Made by a program: the position numbers and the translations under genes. A stretch of DNA of 64,000 nucleotides, taken from Methylopila jiangsuensis. GTDB taxonomy: Bacteria > Pseudomonadota > Alphaproteobacteria > Rhizobiales > Methylopilaceae. The stretch lies in NCBI RefSeq assembly GCF_027922305.1, contig NZ_BSFK01000010.1, forward strand, positions 372,001 through 436,000. Direction: 5' to 3'. The notes beneath the pieces are model-generated. The model ran no database searches. It was not told the origin of the DNA and saw nothing but the letters and a program-made list of their open reading frames with translations. Shown one piece after another: positions 56,938 through 64,000 of the stretch. The stretch's first letter is position 1. Each line of letters starts with the position of its first letter.

Positions 56938-57963
56938 ATGGGGCGCCGGCTCGTCCGAACGCTCGACTGGACCTCGCGCCTGTCCGGCGCGGCGCTCGGC
57001 CTCTCGGTCGCGGCGGTGGCGCTCGGCCTCGCCCGCGACGTGGGCTGGACCGTGCCGCTGGAGACCGCCGTGGCGCGCACGTTCGCGGACGTGGCGCCGG
57101 CGGAGACGCTGGAGACCCGCGCCCGCGCCGCGCTGGACCACGAGGACGTGGCGCTCGCCCGCGGCTACGCCGATCTGGCGGCCGACCTCAACCGGCCGCT
57201 TGAGGCCGGGACGCTTGAGCGGCTGGCGGCCATGGAAGCCCCGGGCGCGACCGCCTGGCGCGCCATGCGCGGCGCGGCCTGGGGCTTCGCCACCGGCGAA
57301 ACGGAAGGCGGCGCGGCGCTCGCCGGCGCCGTCGCGGCCGATTTCACCGTGGTCGGCGACGTGCGGGATCTGGTGAGCGAAGGCGGCAAGATCGCCCGCG
57401 GCGAGGAGCACAGCGACCTGATGCTGGGGCTCGCCGCGGCGGGAATCGCCGCCACGGCCGCCACCGTCGCCACCGCAGGCGTCGCCGCGCCGGCGAAGTT
57501 CGGCGTCTCCGTGCTGAAGGCGGCGGGGCGGGCCGGCACGCTGACCGCCGAGTTCGCGGCGGATCTCGGACGGCGGGCGCTGAAGCCTGTCGGCGGGGCC
57601 CCCGCCGCCGGCCGAGCGGCGAAATCCATCGACCTCGCCGCCATGGGAAAGGTCGGCCGAGAATTGCGGGCCGCAAGCGCGACGGTTGGGGCGGGCGAAA
57701 CCGTGCGGCTGATGAAGTTCGTGAAGTCCGGCGACGATCTGGCGGAGCTGGCGCCGTTCACGGCGCGGTTCGGGACGCGCTCCCGCGCGGTGGCGGAGCT
57801 GACCGGGCGGGCCTCGCTGAGGGCGTTCCGCACCACGATCCGTCTGGCCGAACGGCTGCTGGCCCATCTCTGGGCGGTTCTGCTCTGGTTCGGCGGGCTG
57901 GTCTGCGGAGCCCTGTCCCATGCGGGCTTCCGCGTCGCGCGGATGCTCGCCGCGCGCATCTGA
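56938..57963 (+). CDS. unrecognised membrane protein
   Basis: This 341-residue protein has an N-terminal hydrophobic segment (about 15-31), an Ala-rich central hydrophobic stretch (about 160-182, LAAAGIAATAATVATAGVAA) and C-terminal hydrophobic residues (about 308-330). Between them are charged helices without known motifs. I cannot assign a family. It is 2 bp downstream of the cNMP-like gene, so the two may work together. Confidence 0.65.
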   Translation: MGRRLVRTLDWTSRLSGAALGLSVAAVALGLARDVGWTVPLETAVARTFADVAPAETLETRARAALDHEDVALARGYADLAADLNRPLEAGTLERLAAMEAPGATAWRAMRGAAWGFATGETEGGAALAGAVAADFTVVGDVRDLVSEGGKIARGEEHSDLMLGLAAAGIAATAATVATAGVAAPAKFGVSVLKAAGRAGTLTAEFAADLGRRALKPVGGAPAAGRAAKSIDLAAMGKVGRELRAASATVGAGETVRLMKFVKSGDDLAELAPFTARFGTRSRAVAELTGRASLRAFRTTIRLAERLLAHLWAVLLWFGGLVCGALSHAGFRVARMLAARI

Positions 57964-58002
57964 AAGGCGGCGGAGAGGCGACCCCTCTCCGCCGGCCGCA
58001 GT

Positions 58003-58464
58003 TTACTGGGCGAGAGCCGCGCTCTTGGACTCTTCGGCCTTCTTGAGCAGCGCCTCGAACTTCTTCTTGGCGACGCCCGTGAACTTCAGGCCCTTCGCCG
58101 CTTCGAGGTTCGGGTAGTTGGAGCCGACGGCGATCAGCGCGACCATGCCCATGCCCATGTGCGGCAGGCACTTGACGCCGTAGACGCCTTCCTTCTCGAC
58201 GGTGACGGAGACGTCCTGCGAGAACTCACCCTTGAACTCCTTGGCGCCCTCGGGGAGGAAGCCCGGAACGGTCTCGGCGTTGTGGCTCGGATCGGTGGCG
58301 ACGAACTTGATGGTGTCGCCCGGGTTGGCCTTGATGAAGCTCGGCTCGAACACCATGCGGCCTTCGGCGCCCTGGTTGAGCATCTTCACTTCGATTTCGG
58401 CCGCGTACGCGCTGGCGGTCAGCGCCGCGAAAGCCGCGGCGGCGAACATCACGCCTCTCAACAT
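58003..58464 (-). CDS. pseudoazurin (blue copper electron carrier)
   Basis: This 153-residue periplasmic cupredoxin starts at ATG 58464 with a signal peptide ending near AYA-AE. The type 1 copper ligands are His61 (PSHNAET) and Cys99, His102 and Met107 in KCLPHMGMGM. Its length agrees with pseudoazurins (about 123 mature residues). It donates electrons to copper nitrite reductase, nitrous oxide reductase or cytochrome peroxidase. None of these is in the window. The leader contains an inverted repeat. Confidence 0.93.
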   Translation of the reverse strand: MLRGVMFAAAAFAALTASAYAAEIEVKMLNQGAEGRMVFEPSFIKANPGDTIKFVATDPSHNAETVPGFLPEGAKEFKGEFSQDVSVTVEKEGVYGVKCLPHMGMGMVALIAVGSNYPNLEAAKGLKFTGVAKKKFEALLKKAEESKSAALAQ

Positions 58465-58578
58465 GTCGCTCTCCCTGAACAATGGAACGGAGCGGATCGG
58501 CGTCCGCTTCCCCTGCGTGCCGGACGATCGACGACGCCCGGTTCCGCTGCGGGGTTTTAGAGCGCGATGCGAGTCAAT

Positions 58579-58603
58579 AACAGGTTATCCGTTTGGACCT
58601 GTT
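58579..58603. promoter_or_regulatory. operator-like inverted repeat upstream of pseudoazurin
   Basis: AACAGGT (58579-58585) and ACCTGTT (58597-58603) form a perfect dyad with an 11-bp centre. A second short dyad, ATAAC-AG-GTTAT, overlaps the left arm (58577-58588). The whole lies 113-139 bp upstream of the pseudoazurin ATG in AT-rich DNA. The binding protein is unknown. Confidence 0.4.
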
Positions 58604-58738
58604 TTCGATTTCCGGTTTCTGACTTTTCAATAAGTCGCAGGGGCGCCGATTTCCCATGTGGCGTGCGGGTCTTCCCGCAGCGCAGCGTGGAGGGTTCCCG
58701 TCCTGCGTCAGTTCGCCGCTGGCCGCGTGGCGCGAGCG

Positions 58739-58930
58739 TCAGAAATCGGACGCGAGGCCCTTGCGCTCCCAGTCGCCGTAACGCACCGGCTCCGGCCCGT
58801 CGCGGCCGTCGATCTCCTTCGTGGCCGCGAGCTCGGCGGCGCGGCGCTCGTAGTCCGCGCGGCGCTCGGCGGCCTCCGCCAGCGCGCGGCGGGCGGCTTC
58901 GCTCAAAGGTCTGTCGCGCGCGTCGTCCAT
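58739..58930 (-). CDS. DUF1674 / succinate dehydrogenase assembly factor 4-like protein
   Basis: This 63-residue protein ends in the family's hallmark [25 protein letters not shown]. The N-terminal helix is charged and Ala-rich. SdhAF4 proteins help incorporate FAD into the succinate dehydrogenase flavoprotein. It stands alone between pseudoazurin and htpX, divergent from htpX. Confidence 0.88.
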   Translation of the reverse strand: MDDARDRPLSEAARRALAEAAERRADYERRAAELAATKEIDGRDGPEPVRYGDWERKGLASDF

Positions 58931-59069
58931 GGGCGTCGTCTCCTGTCACGAAGGCGGGGCGCCGCCGCGGCGTCTTGGGAACGGCGGCCCCGCGCCCCAC
59001 ATGATACGCGACGACGGCGCGCGGGCGAAACGCCCCGGCGGCCGAAGGACGGACACGGAGAGAGCCTCG

Positions 59070-59993
59070 ATGAACTACTTCCGCACGGCGTTGTTGCTTG
59101 CGGGCATGACCGCGCTGTTCATGGGCGTGGGCTTCCTGATCGGAGGCAAGGGCGGGGCGATGATCGCCTTCGTCGTGGCGCTGGGCATGAACGCGTTCAG
59201 CTACTGGAACTCGGATAAGATGGTCCTGCGCATGACCAACGCGCAGGAGGTGGACGCCCGTTCCGCGCCGGAGTTCTACGGCATGGTGGCGGATCTGGCG
59301 GCCCGGGCGCAGCTGCCCATGCCGCGGGTCTACATCATCCACGAGGACCAGCCGAACGCCTTCGCCACCGGCCGCAACCCGCAGAACGCGGCGGTCGCCG
59401 CCACCACCGGGCTGCTCAACGGCCTGTCGCGGGAGGAGGTGGCGGGCGTGATGGCGCACGAACTCGCCCATGTGAAGAACCACGACACGCTGATCATGAC
59501 GATCACGGCCACCATCGCCGGCGCCATCTCCATGATCGCGAATTTCGGCTTCCTGTTTTCCGGCAACCGGGAGAACAACCAGCCGCTCGGCATGATAGGG
59601 TCGATCGCGATGATGATTCTCGCCCCCATCGCCGCGATGATCGTGCAGATGGCCATCAGCCGGACGCGCGAATACGCCGCCGACCGGCTCGGCGCGGAGA
59701 TCTGCGGCCGTCCGGAATGGCTGGCCTCGGCGCTCCAGAACATCGAGCACGGCGCGGCGCGCATCGAGAACCACGCCGCGGAGCGCAACCCCGCCACCGC
59801 GCACATGTTCATCATCAACCCGCTGTCGGGCCAGCGCATGGACAACCTGTTCTCCACCCATCCGGCCACGCAGAACCGCGTCGCCGCGCTGATGGAGCTG
59901 GCCCAGTCCTGGCGTGGCGCGCAGAACCAGCCCGCGCCCGCCTCCGGTCCGTGGGGCGCTCCGTCCGGCCGTCGCGGAAGCCCCTGGGGTTGA
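59070..59993 (+). CDS. htpX: HtpX membrane metalloprotease
   Basis: This 307-residue M48 protease starts at ATG 59070 with GGAGAG upstream. Membrane helices lie at about 7-26 and 30-46 and near 150-205. The zinc site is [12 protein letters not shown] (about 130-141), with Glu in [12 protein letters not shown]. It degrades misfolded membrane proteins. The family is heat-shock-associated; hrcA is in the same region, but no CIRCE element was found. Confidence 0.95.
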   Translation: MNYFRTALLLAGMTALFMGVGFLIGGKGGAMIAFVVALGMNAFSYWNSDKMVLRMTNAQEVDARSAPEFYGMVADLAARAQLPMPRVYIIHEDQPNAFATGRNPQNAAVAATTGLLNGLSREEVAGVMAHELAHVKNHDTLIMTITATIAGAISMIANFGFLFSGNRENNQPLGMIGSIAMMILAPIAAMIVQMAISRTREYAADRLGAEICGRPEWLASALQNIEHGAARIENHAAERNPATAHMFIINPLSGQRMDNLFSTHPATQNRVAALMELAQSWRGAQNQPAPASGPWGAPSGRRGSPWG

Positions 59994-60040
59994 GCCGGGA
60001 GCCCGCACCCCGCCGCGCCGGTCCGCGCCGCGCGCTCGGC

Positions 60041-61363
60041 ATGCCCCAGAAAGCGCCGGAGCCGCCGGGGCTGGCCGCGCGCCGCGTCGCCGTGCGCCTC
60101 GTGGAAGGCGTGCTGTCCCGCGCGCGTCCGCTGGACGCGGCGCTTGAGGCCGAGCACGATCCGTCCGGCTTCCGGAGCCTCGACGAGCGCGACCGGGCGC
60201 TCGCCCGCGCCATCGCCGGCGTGACTCTGCGCCGGTTCGGCACACTGCGCGGCCTGATCGCGGCCCGGCTCGACAAGGGACTTCCCAAGAAGGGCGGGCC
60301 GCTGGAGGCCATCATGGCCACCGCCGCGGCGCAGGCGCTGTTCATGCAGATTCCGGCGCACACCGCGGTCGATCTGGCGGTGGCCGGCGCCCGCGCCGAT
60401 CCGGACGCGCGGCATTTCTCCGGCCTCGTCAACGCGGTGCTGCGGGGGATCGTCTCCGCCGGCGCCCCCGAGACGGTCGAGGACGGTCAGGACCTGCCGC
60501 CGTGGCTCTACGCCCGCTGGACGCGCGCCCATGGCCCGGCGCGGGCGGCGGCCATCGCCCGCGCGCTCGCCACCGAAGCGCCGCTCGACTTCACGGTGAA
60601 AAGCGACGCGTCCGGCTGGGCCGAACGGCTCGGCGGTCTGGCGCTGCCCACGGGCAGCGTGCGGCTTGCGCCCGGCGGCCGCGTCGCCGATCTCGCCGGT
60701 TACGGCGACGGCGCCTGGTGGGTGCAGGACGCCGCGGCGGCCATCCCCGCCCGGCTGTTCGGCGACCTGCGCGACAAGCGCGCCATCGACCTCTGCGCCG
60801 CGCCCGGCGGCAAGACCGCCCAACTCGCGCTCGCGGGCGCCGAGGTGGTGGCGGTGGACAAGTCCGCCGAACGCCTGCGCCGGCTCACCGACAACCTGTC
60901 CCGGCTCGGCCTGTCCGCCACCGCCCGCGTGGGCGACGCCTCCGCCATCAGCCTGGAGCCCGCGGACGCGGTGCTGCTCGACGCGCCCTGCAGCGCCACC
61001 GGCACCATCCGTCGACACCCCGACGTCGCCTGGATGAAGCGCGAGAGCGACATCGGGACACTCGCCAAGCTGCAGACGGGTCTGCTCGACGCCGCGGTCC
61101 GGCTGGTCGCGCCGGGCGGGCGGCTCGTCTACTGCACCTGCTCGCTGGAGCCGGAGGAGGGCGAGCGCCAGATCGAGGCGCTGGTCGCTCGCGCGCAGGG
61201 CCGCGTCACGGTCGATCCGGTCGCGCCGGACGAGCTGCCGGGCCTCGCCGACGCGGTGACGGCGGACGGGTTCGTGCGCACGCTGCCGAGCCATCTGCCG
61301 GCCGACGACGTCCGTCTCGCCGGTCTCGACGGCTTCTTCGCCGCGCGTTTGCGTGTGGACTGA
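60041..61363 (+). CDS. rsmB: RsmB-like 16S rRNA m5C methyltransferase
   Basis: This 440-residue protein starts at ATG 60041; a TTG at 59990 overlapping the htpX stop is an alternative. An N-terminal NusB-like domain (about 10-140) is followed by the Rossmann AdoMet domain: DLCAAPGGKTAQLALAGAEV, motif IV DAPCSATGTIRRHPD and motif VI VYCTCSLEPEEGE, both with catalytic cysteines. It methylates C967 of 16S rRNA. The rsmB-heparinase neighbourhood is conserved in Rhizobiales. Confidence 0.93.
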   Translation: MPQKAPEPPGLAARRVAVRLVEGVLSRARPLDAALEAEHDPSGFRSLDERDRALARAIAGVTLRRFGTLRGLIAARLDKGLPKKGGPLEAIMATAAAQALFMQIPAHTAVDLAVAGARADPDARHFSGLVNAVLRGIVSAGAPETVEDGQDLPPWLYARWTRAHGPARAAAIARALATEAPLDFTVKSDASGWAERLGGLALPTGSVRLAPGGRVADLAGYGDGAWWVQDAAAAIPARLFGDLRDKRAIDLCAAPGGKTAQLALAGAEVVAVDKSAERLRRLTDNLSRLGLSATARVGDASAISLEPADAVLLDAPCSATGTIRRHPDVAWMKRESDIGTLAKLQTGLLDAAVRLVAPGGRLVYCTCSLEPEEGERQIEALVARAQGRVTVDPVAPDELPGLADAVTADGFVRTLPSHLPADDVRLAGLDGFFAARLRVD

Positions 61364-61485
61364 AGCCTTCCGCGCGCCCATCGAATCGCGACACGGCCTG
61401 CAGCCTGTGTTTCAATCGTTTGAATAGGCTCGCGCTTTCGGCGCAGCGTGAAGATTGAGGCGAAGCTCGAAGGGGGGCGCAGCGT

Positions 61486-63267
61486 ATGACCGGCGTCGCG
61501 CTCGGCGAGAAAGCCCGGCTCGCGCGCGCCGTGGCGGCGGAATGCGCCTCCGTGATCTGGCGCGGCGTCGCCGCCCGCTCGGCGGCGCTGCTGATCCGGC
61601 CCACCCGCACGCCCGACAAGCTGGTGATCGCGCCGCAGGACCTGCGCACCTCGGACCCCACCCGCGCGGCGGAAATCTACGCCGGCCGCTTCGTGTTCGA
61701 GGCCAAGAGCGTGGACACCCGCGGGGCGTCCCCCTTTCTCGCGCCGCCGCCGTCGCAGGCCTGGGCCGAGGCGCTGCACGGCTTCGGCTGGCTGCGGCAT
61801 CTCAGGGCCGCGGACACCACGCTGTCCCGCGCCAACGCCCGTGCGCTGGTGGACGAATGGATCGGCCTGCGCGGCGGCGTGGCCCGCGGCGCGGCGCGGC
61901 GGCCGGAGGTGGCGGCGCGGCGGGTGATCTCGTGGCTGTGCCAGTCGCCGCTGATTCTCGACGGCGCCGACCGCGCCTTCTACCGCCGCTTCCTGCGCAG
62001 CCTCGCGCGCCAGACCCGCCGCCTCGCCCGGCTGAAGCTCCGGACCGAGGACGGCCTGCCGCGCCTCACCGTCGCCTGCGCGCTGGTCTATGCGGGCCTG
62101 TGCCTTGCGGGCGAGACCCGCCTGCTGAAGACCGCCTCCAAGCAGCTCGCCGACGAGCTCGACCGCCAGATCCTCGCCGACGGCGGCCATGTGAGCCGCA
62201 ACCCGGCGGCGATCGTGGAGGTGCTGCTGGACCTGCTGCCGCTGCGGCAGGCCTTCGCGGTCCGGGGCGTGGCGCCGCCGCAGGGGCTGCTGAACGCCAT
62301 CGACCGCGCCATGCCCATGCTGCGCTTCTTCCGCCACGGCGACGGGGCCTTCGCCCAGTTCAACGGCGCGGGGCCGAGTCGCAACGATCTGGTGGCGACG
62401 GTGCTGGCCTATGACGACGCCCGCGGCCCGGTGATGGAGGAGGCACCCCATTCCGGCTACCAGCGGCTGGTCGCCGGCGACACGCTGGCGCTTGAGGATG
62501 TGGGCGCGCCGCCGCCGCGCGGCGTGTCGCGCTTCGCCCATGCGGGCTGTCTGTCGTTCGAGTTGTCCCACGGGTCCGAGCGGATCGTGGTGAACTGCGG
62601 CGCGCCGGAGATCGGACGCGAGGCGTGGGACGCCGCGGCGCGGGCGACCGCGGCCCATGCCGCCGCGGTGATCGCGGACACCTCCTCCTGCCGCTTCGTG
62701 ACGGCGCCGTGGCTCAGGCGTTTCATCGGCCCGCTGATCCTCGCCGGCCCCTCGCGGCCGCAGGTGAAGCGGCAGCGCGAACCGGGCTTCGTCCGCGTCA
62801 CCGCCCGGCATGACGGCTACGCCCGACGCTTCGGGGTCGATCACGAGCGCGCGCTGCGCCTGTCCGACGACGGGCTGACGCTGGAGGGCGAGGACCGCTT
62901 CCTGCCGGTCCGGGTCGGGCCCCCGCCCGAGGACCGGAAGGTGGCGCTTCGGTTCCATCTCCACCCGGCGATCCGCGCCGCCCCGGCCCAGGACGGCCAG
63001 AGCGTGCTGCTGAGCGCCGCCAGCGGCGCCGGCTGGCTGTTCTCCTCGCCGGACGCGGTCGCCGAGGTGGAGGAGAGCGTGCATCTCTCCGGCGCCCACG
63101 GCCCCCGCCGGGCGGAGCAGATCGTGGTGCGGGGCACGCTCAGGGGCACGCCGAGCCTCGGCTGGAGCCTGCGGCGGATCGAGCGCGGCCCGGCCCGCCG
63201 GGCGCGCATGCCCAGCGGCGCCGAGGCCGGCGAGCTGTTCGGGCCGGACGCGCCGCTTCTGTCCTGA
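61486..63267 (+). CDS. heparinase II/III-family protein
   Basis: This 593-residue protein has an N-terminal all-helical toroid (about 60-340, RLARLKLRTEDGLPRLTVACALVYAGLC) and a C-terminal beta-rich heparinase II/III domain (about 340-580, SRFAHAGCLSFELSHGSERIVVNCG). No signal peptide is evident. The bacterial substrate is unknown; a uronic-acid-containing polysaccharide is likely by family. It is 122 bp after rsmB. The purH gene that often follows in Rhizobiales is absent; a DUF3617 gene follows instead. Confidence 0.9.
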   Translation: MTGVALGEKARLARAVAAECASVIWRGVAARSAALLIRPTRTPDKLVIAPQDLRTSDPTRAAEIYAGRFVFEAKSVDTRGASPFLAPPPSQAWAEALHGFGWLRHLRAADTTLSRANARALVDEWIGLRGGVARGAARRPEVAARRVISWLCQSPLILDGADRAFYRRFLRSLARQTRRLARLKLRTEDGLPRLTVACALVYAGLCLAGETRLLKTASKQLADELDRQILADGGHVSRNPAAIVEVLLDLLPLRQAFAVRGVAPPQGLLNAIDRAMPMLRFFRHGDGAFAQFNGAGPSRNDLVATVLAYDDARGPVMEEAPHSGYQRLVAGDTLALEDVGAPPPRGVSRFAHAGCLSFELSHGSERIVVNCGAPEIGREAWDAAARATAAHAAAVIADTSSCRFVTAPWLRRFIGPLILAGPSRPQVKRQREPGFVRVTARHDGYARRFGVDHERALRLSDDGLTLEGEDRFLPVRVGPPPEDRKVALRFHLHPAIRAAPAQDGQSVLLSAASGAGWLFSSPDAVAEVEESVHLSGAHGPRRAEQIVVRGTLRGTPSLGWSLRRIERGPARRARMPSGAEAGELFGPDAPLLS

Positions 63268-63328
63268 CGCGGTTGCGCGTGGCCGCGGCCGGCGTATGGT
63301 GCGCCCGGTTCAACCGGGAAGATTTGCC

Positions 63329-63868
63329 ATGCGTCCTGTCCATGTCGCGGCCGCGCTCGCGGCTCTCGTCGCGCCGGCCTTCGCCGCAGGCTTCGACCTT
63401 CCGCCCCGCACGCCGGGCCAGTGGGAGATGAAGGTGCAGGTGGACACGGCCGCCATGCCGCCGCAGATCATCCGCATGTGCCTCGACGCCGAGACCGACA
63501 AGCTGCTGAACGCCAAGTTCGCGGGAACCGCCCAGCGGCTGTGCTCGCGGCAGGAGCAGAAGACCGACGGCGACGCCATCGTGCTCGAGAGCGACTGCGC
63601 GGTCGGCGACCTGAAGACCTTCTCCCGCAGCGTCATCACCGGCGATTTCGCCAGCGCCTACGTCATGCGCACCGACGTCCAGATGGAGGGCAGCAACGCT
63701 CCCGACGGCGTGAAGCGCACCACGCCCGCCGGCCCCTCGTCGCAGCAGACCACCATCGAGGCGAAGCGCGTGGGCGAATGCGCCGCAGGCTTCAAGCCCG
63801 GCGACGTGGACTTCGGCATGGGCCGCATCACCAACCTGCGCGACATGCCCGATCCGAACATCAACTGA
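63329..63868 (+). CDS. DUF3617 exported protein
   Basis: With the ATG at 63329 the protein has 179 residues. A signal peptide ends near AFA-AG. The domain starts DLPPRTPGQWEMKVQVDTAAMP and has paired Cys residues (RMCLDAETDK and LCSRQEQ; later ESDCAVGD and ECAAGFKPGD), the usual DUF3617 pattern. Function is unknown; it is probably periplasmic. Confidence 0.85.
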   Translation: MRPVHVAAALAALVAPAFAAGFDLPPRTPGQWEMKVQVDTAAMPPQIIRMCLDAETDKLLNAKFAGTAQRLCSRQEQKTDGDAIVLESDCAVGDLKTFSRSVITGDFASAYVMRTDVQMEGSNAPDGVKRTTPAGPSSQQTTIEAKRVGECAAGFKPGDVDFGMGRITNLRDMPDPNIN

Positions 63869-63890
63869 TCGACGCGCCGGGCGGGCGGCC

Positions 63891-64000
63891 TCAGCCGCCC
63901 AGCACCCGGCCCACGAGCCGGGCGGTGTAGTCCACCATCGGCACCACGCGGGCGTAGTTCAGCCGCGTCGGGCCGATGACGCCGAGCACGCCCACGATCT
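63891..64000 (-). CDS. hrcA: heat-inducible transcription repressor HrcA (C-terminus only)
   Basis: The visible 36 residues read [20 protein letters not shown] and end LVGRVLGG, the conserved C-terminal end of HrcA. The gene begins beyond position 64000. HrcA represses groESL and dnaK operons through the CIRCE element. Confidence 0.9.
   Translation of the reverse strand, partial: IVGVLGVIGPTRLNYARVVPMVDYTARLVGRVLGG

Overview
The window is chromosomal DNA of a GC-rich alphaproteobacterium, most likely in the order Hyphomicrobiales (Rhizobiales). The evidence is an alphaproteobacterial CcrM methyltransferase next to rnhB, GapR, a split F0 ATP synthase operon with both b' and b subunits, DUF1036 next to pyruvate kinase, DUF1244, an SdhAF4-type DUF1674 protein, and an rsmB/heparinase/hrcA neighbourhood. 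A pseudoazurin suggests respiratory flexibility. No phage, transposase, tRNA, rRNA or CRISPR array was seen. The region reads as stable core genome, with one accessory-looking lipid/glycan block at its left end.

Positions 1-10354 are the most interesting part: a bacterial sphingolipid locus. The minus strand carries a GNAT-family ceramide synthase (bCerS, cut by the window edge), an LptG-like and an LptF-like permease and a HIT protein, all overlapping or closely spaced. Divergent from these lie a CDP-alcohol phosphatidyltransferase, a GGDGT lipid kinase resembling the Caulobacter ceramide kinase, and a Tam41-like nucleotidyltransferase. Converging on them are serine palmitoyltransferase, its dedicated acyl carrier protein and an acyl-ACP synthetase. 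Together they describe fatty-acid activation, condensation with serine, N-acylation, phosphorylation and head-group attachment, and possibly export by a second Lpt-type permease pair. The order resembles the characterised Caulobacter ceramide/ceramide-phosphoglycerate region, but no ceramide reductase (cerR) is present in the window.

Positions 10448-16993 hold an ABC exporter, two divergent paralogous GT4 glycosyltransferases, an unrecognised protein coupled to the second one, and an ELM1-family protein. This looks like a glycolipid or surface-glycan module. Positions 17614-34624 are mixed metabolism and regulation: a long acyl-CoA:CoA transferase with a C-terminal extension, creatininase-like and pyroglutamyl-peptidase-like enzymes, MarR, an EamA transporter, a receiver protein, a CitE-like lyase, bL36, a TPR protein, an alpha/beta hydrolase, pyruvate kinase, glycerate kinase, an N-formylglutamate amidohydrolase family protein, DUF1244 and GapR. 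Positions 32681-40396 hold two peptidoglycan enzymes (DUF882 and an L,D-transpeptidase), an NtrC-type regulator and PepF.

Positions 41134-47501 hold the F0 ATP synthase operon (atpI-B-E-F'-F) and smc. Positions 47769-53312 hold a DsbA-like protein, a DciA-like protein, mutY, an MFS transporter, ccrM and rnhB. The remainder holds a VOC protein, a radical SAM protein behind a LexA-type box, a GT2 enzyme, moaB, two unknown proteins, pseudoazurin, sdhAF4, htpX, rsmB, heparinase II/III, a DUF3617 protein and the 3' end of hrcA. Several rho-independent terminators and a dispersed intergenic palindromic repeat family separate the units.
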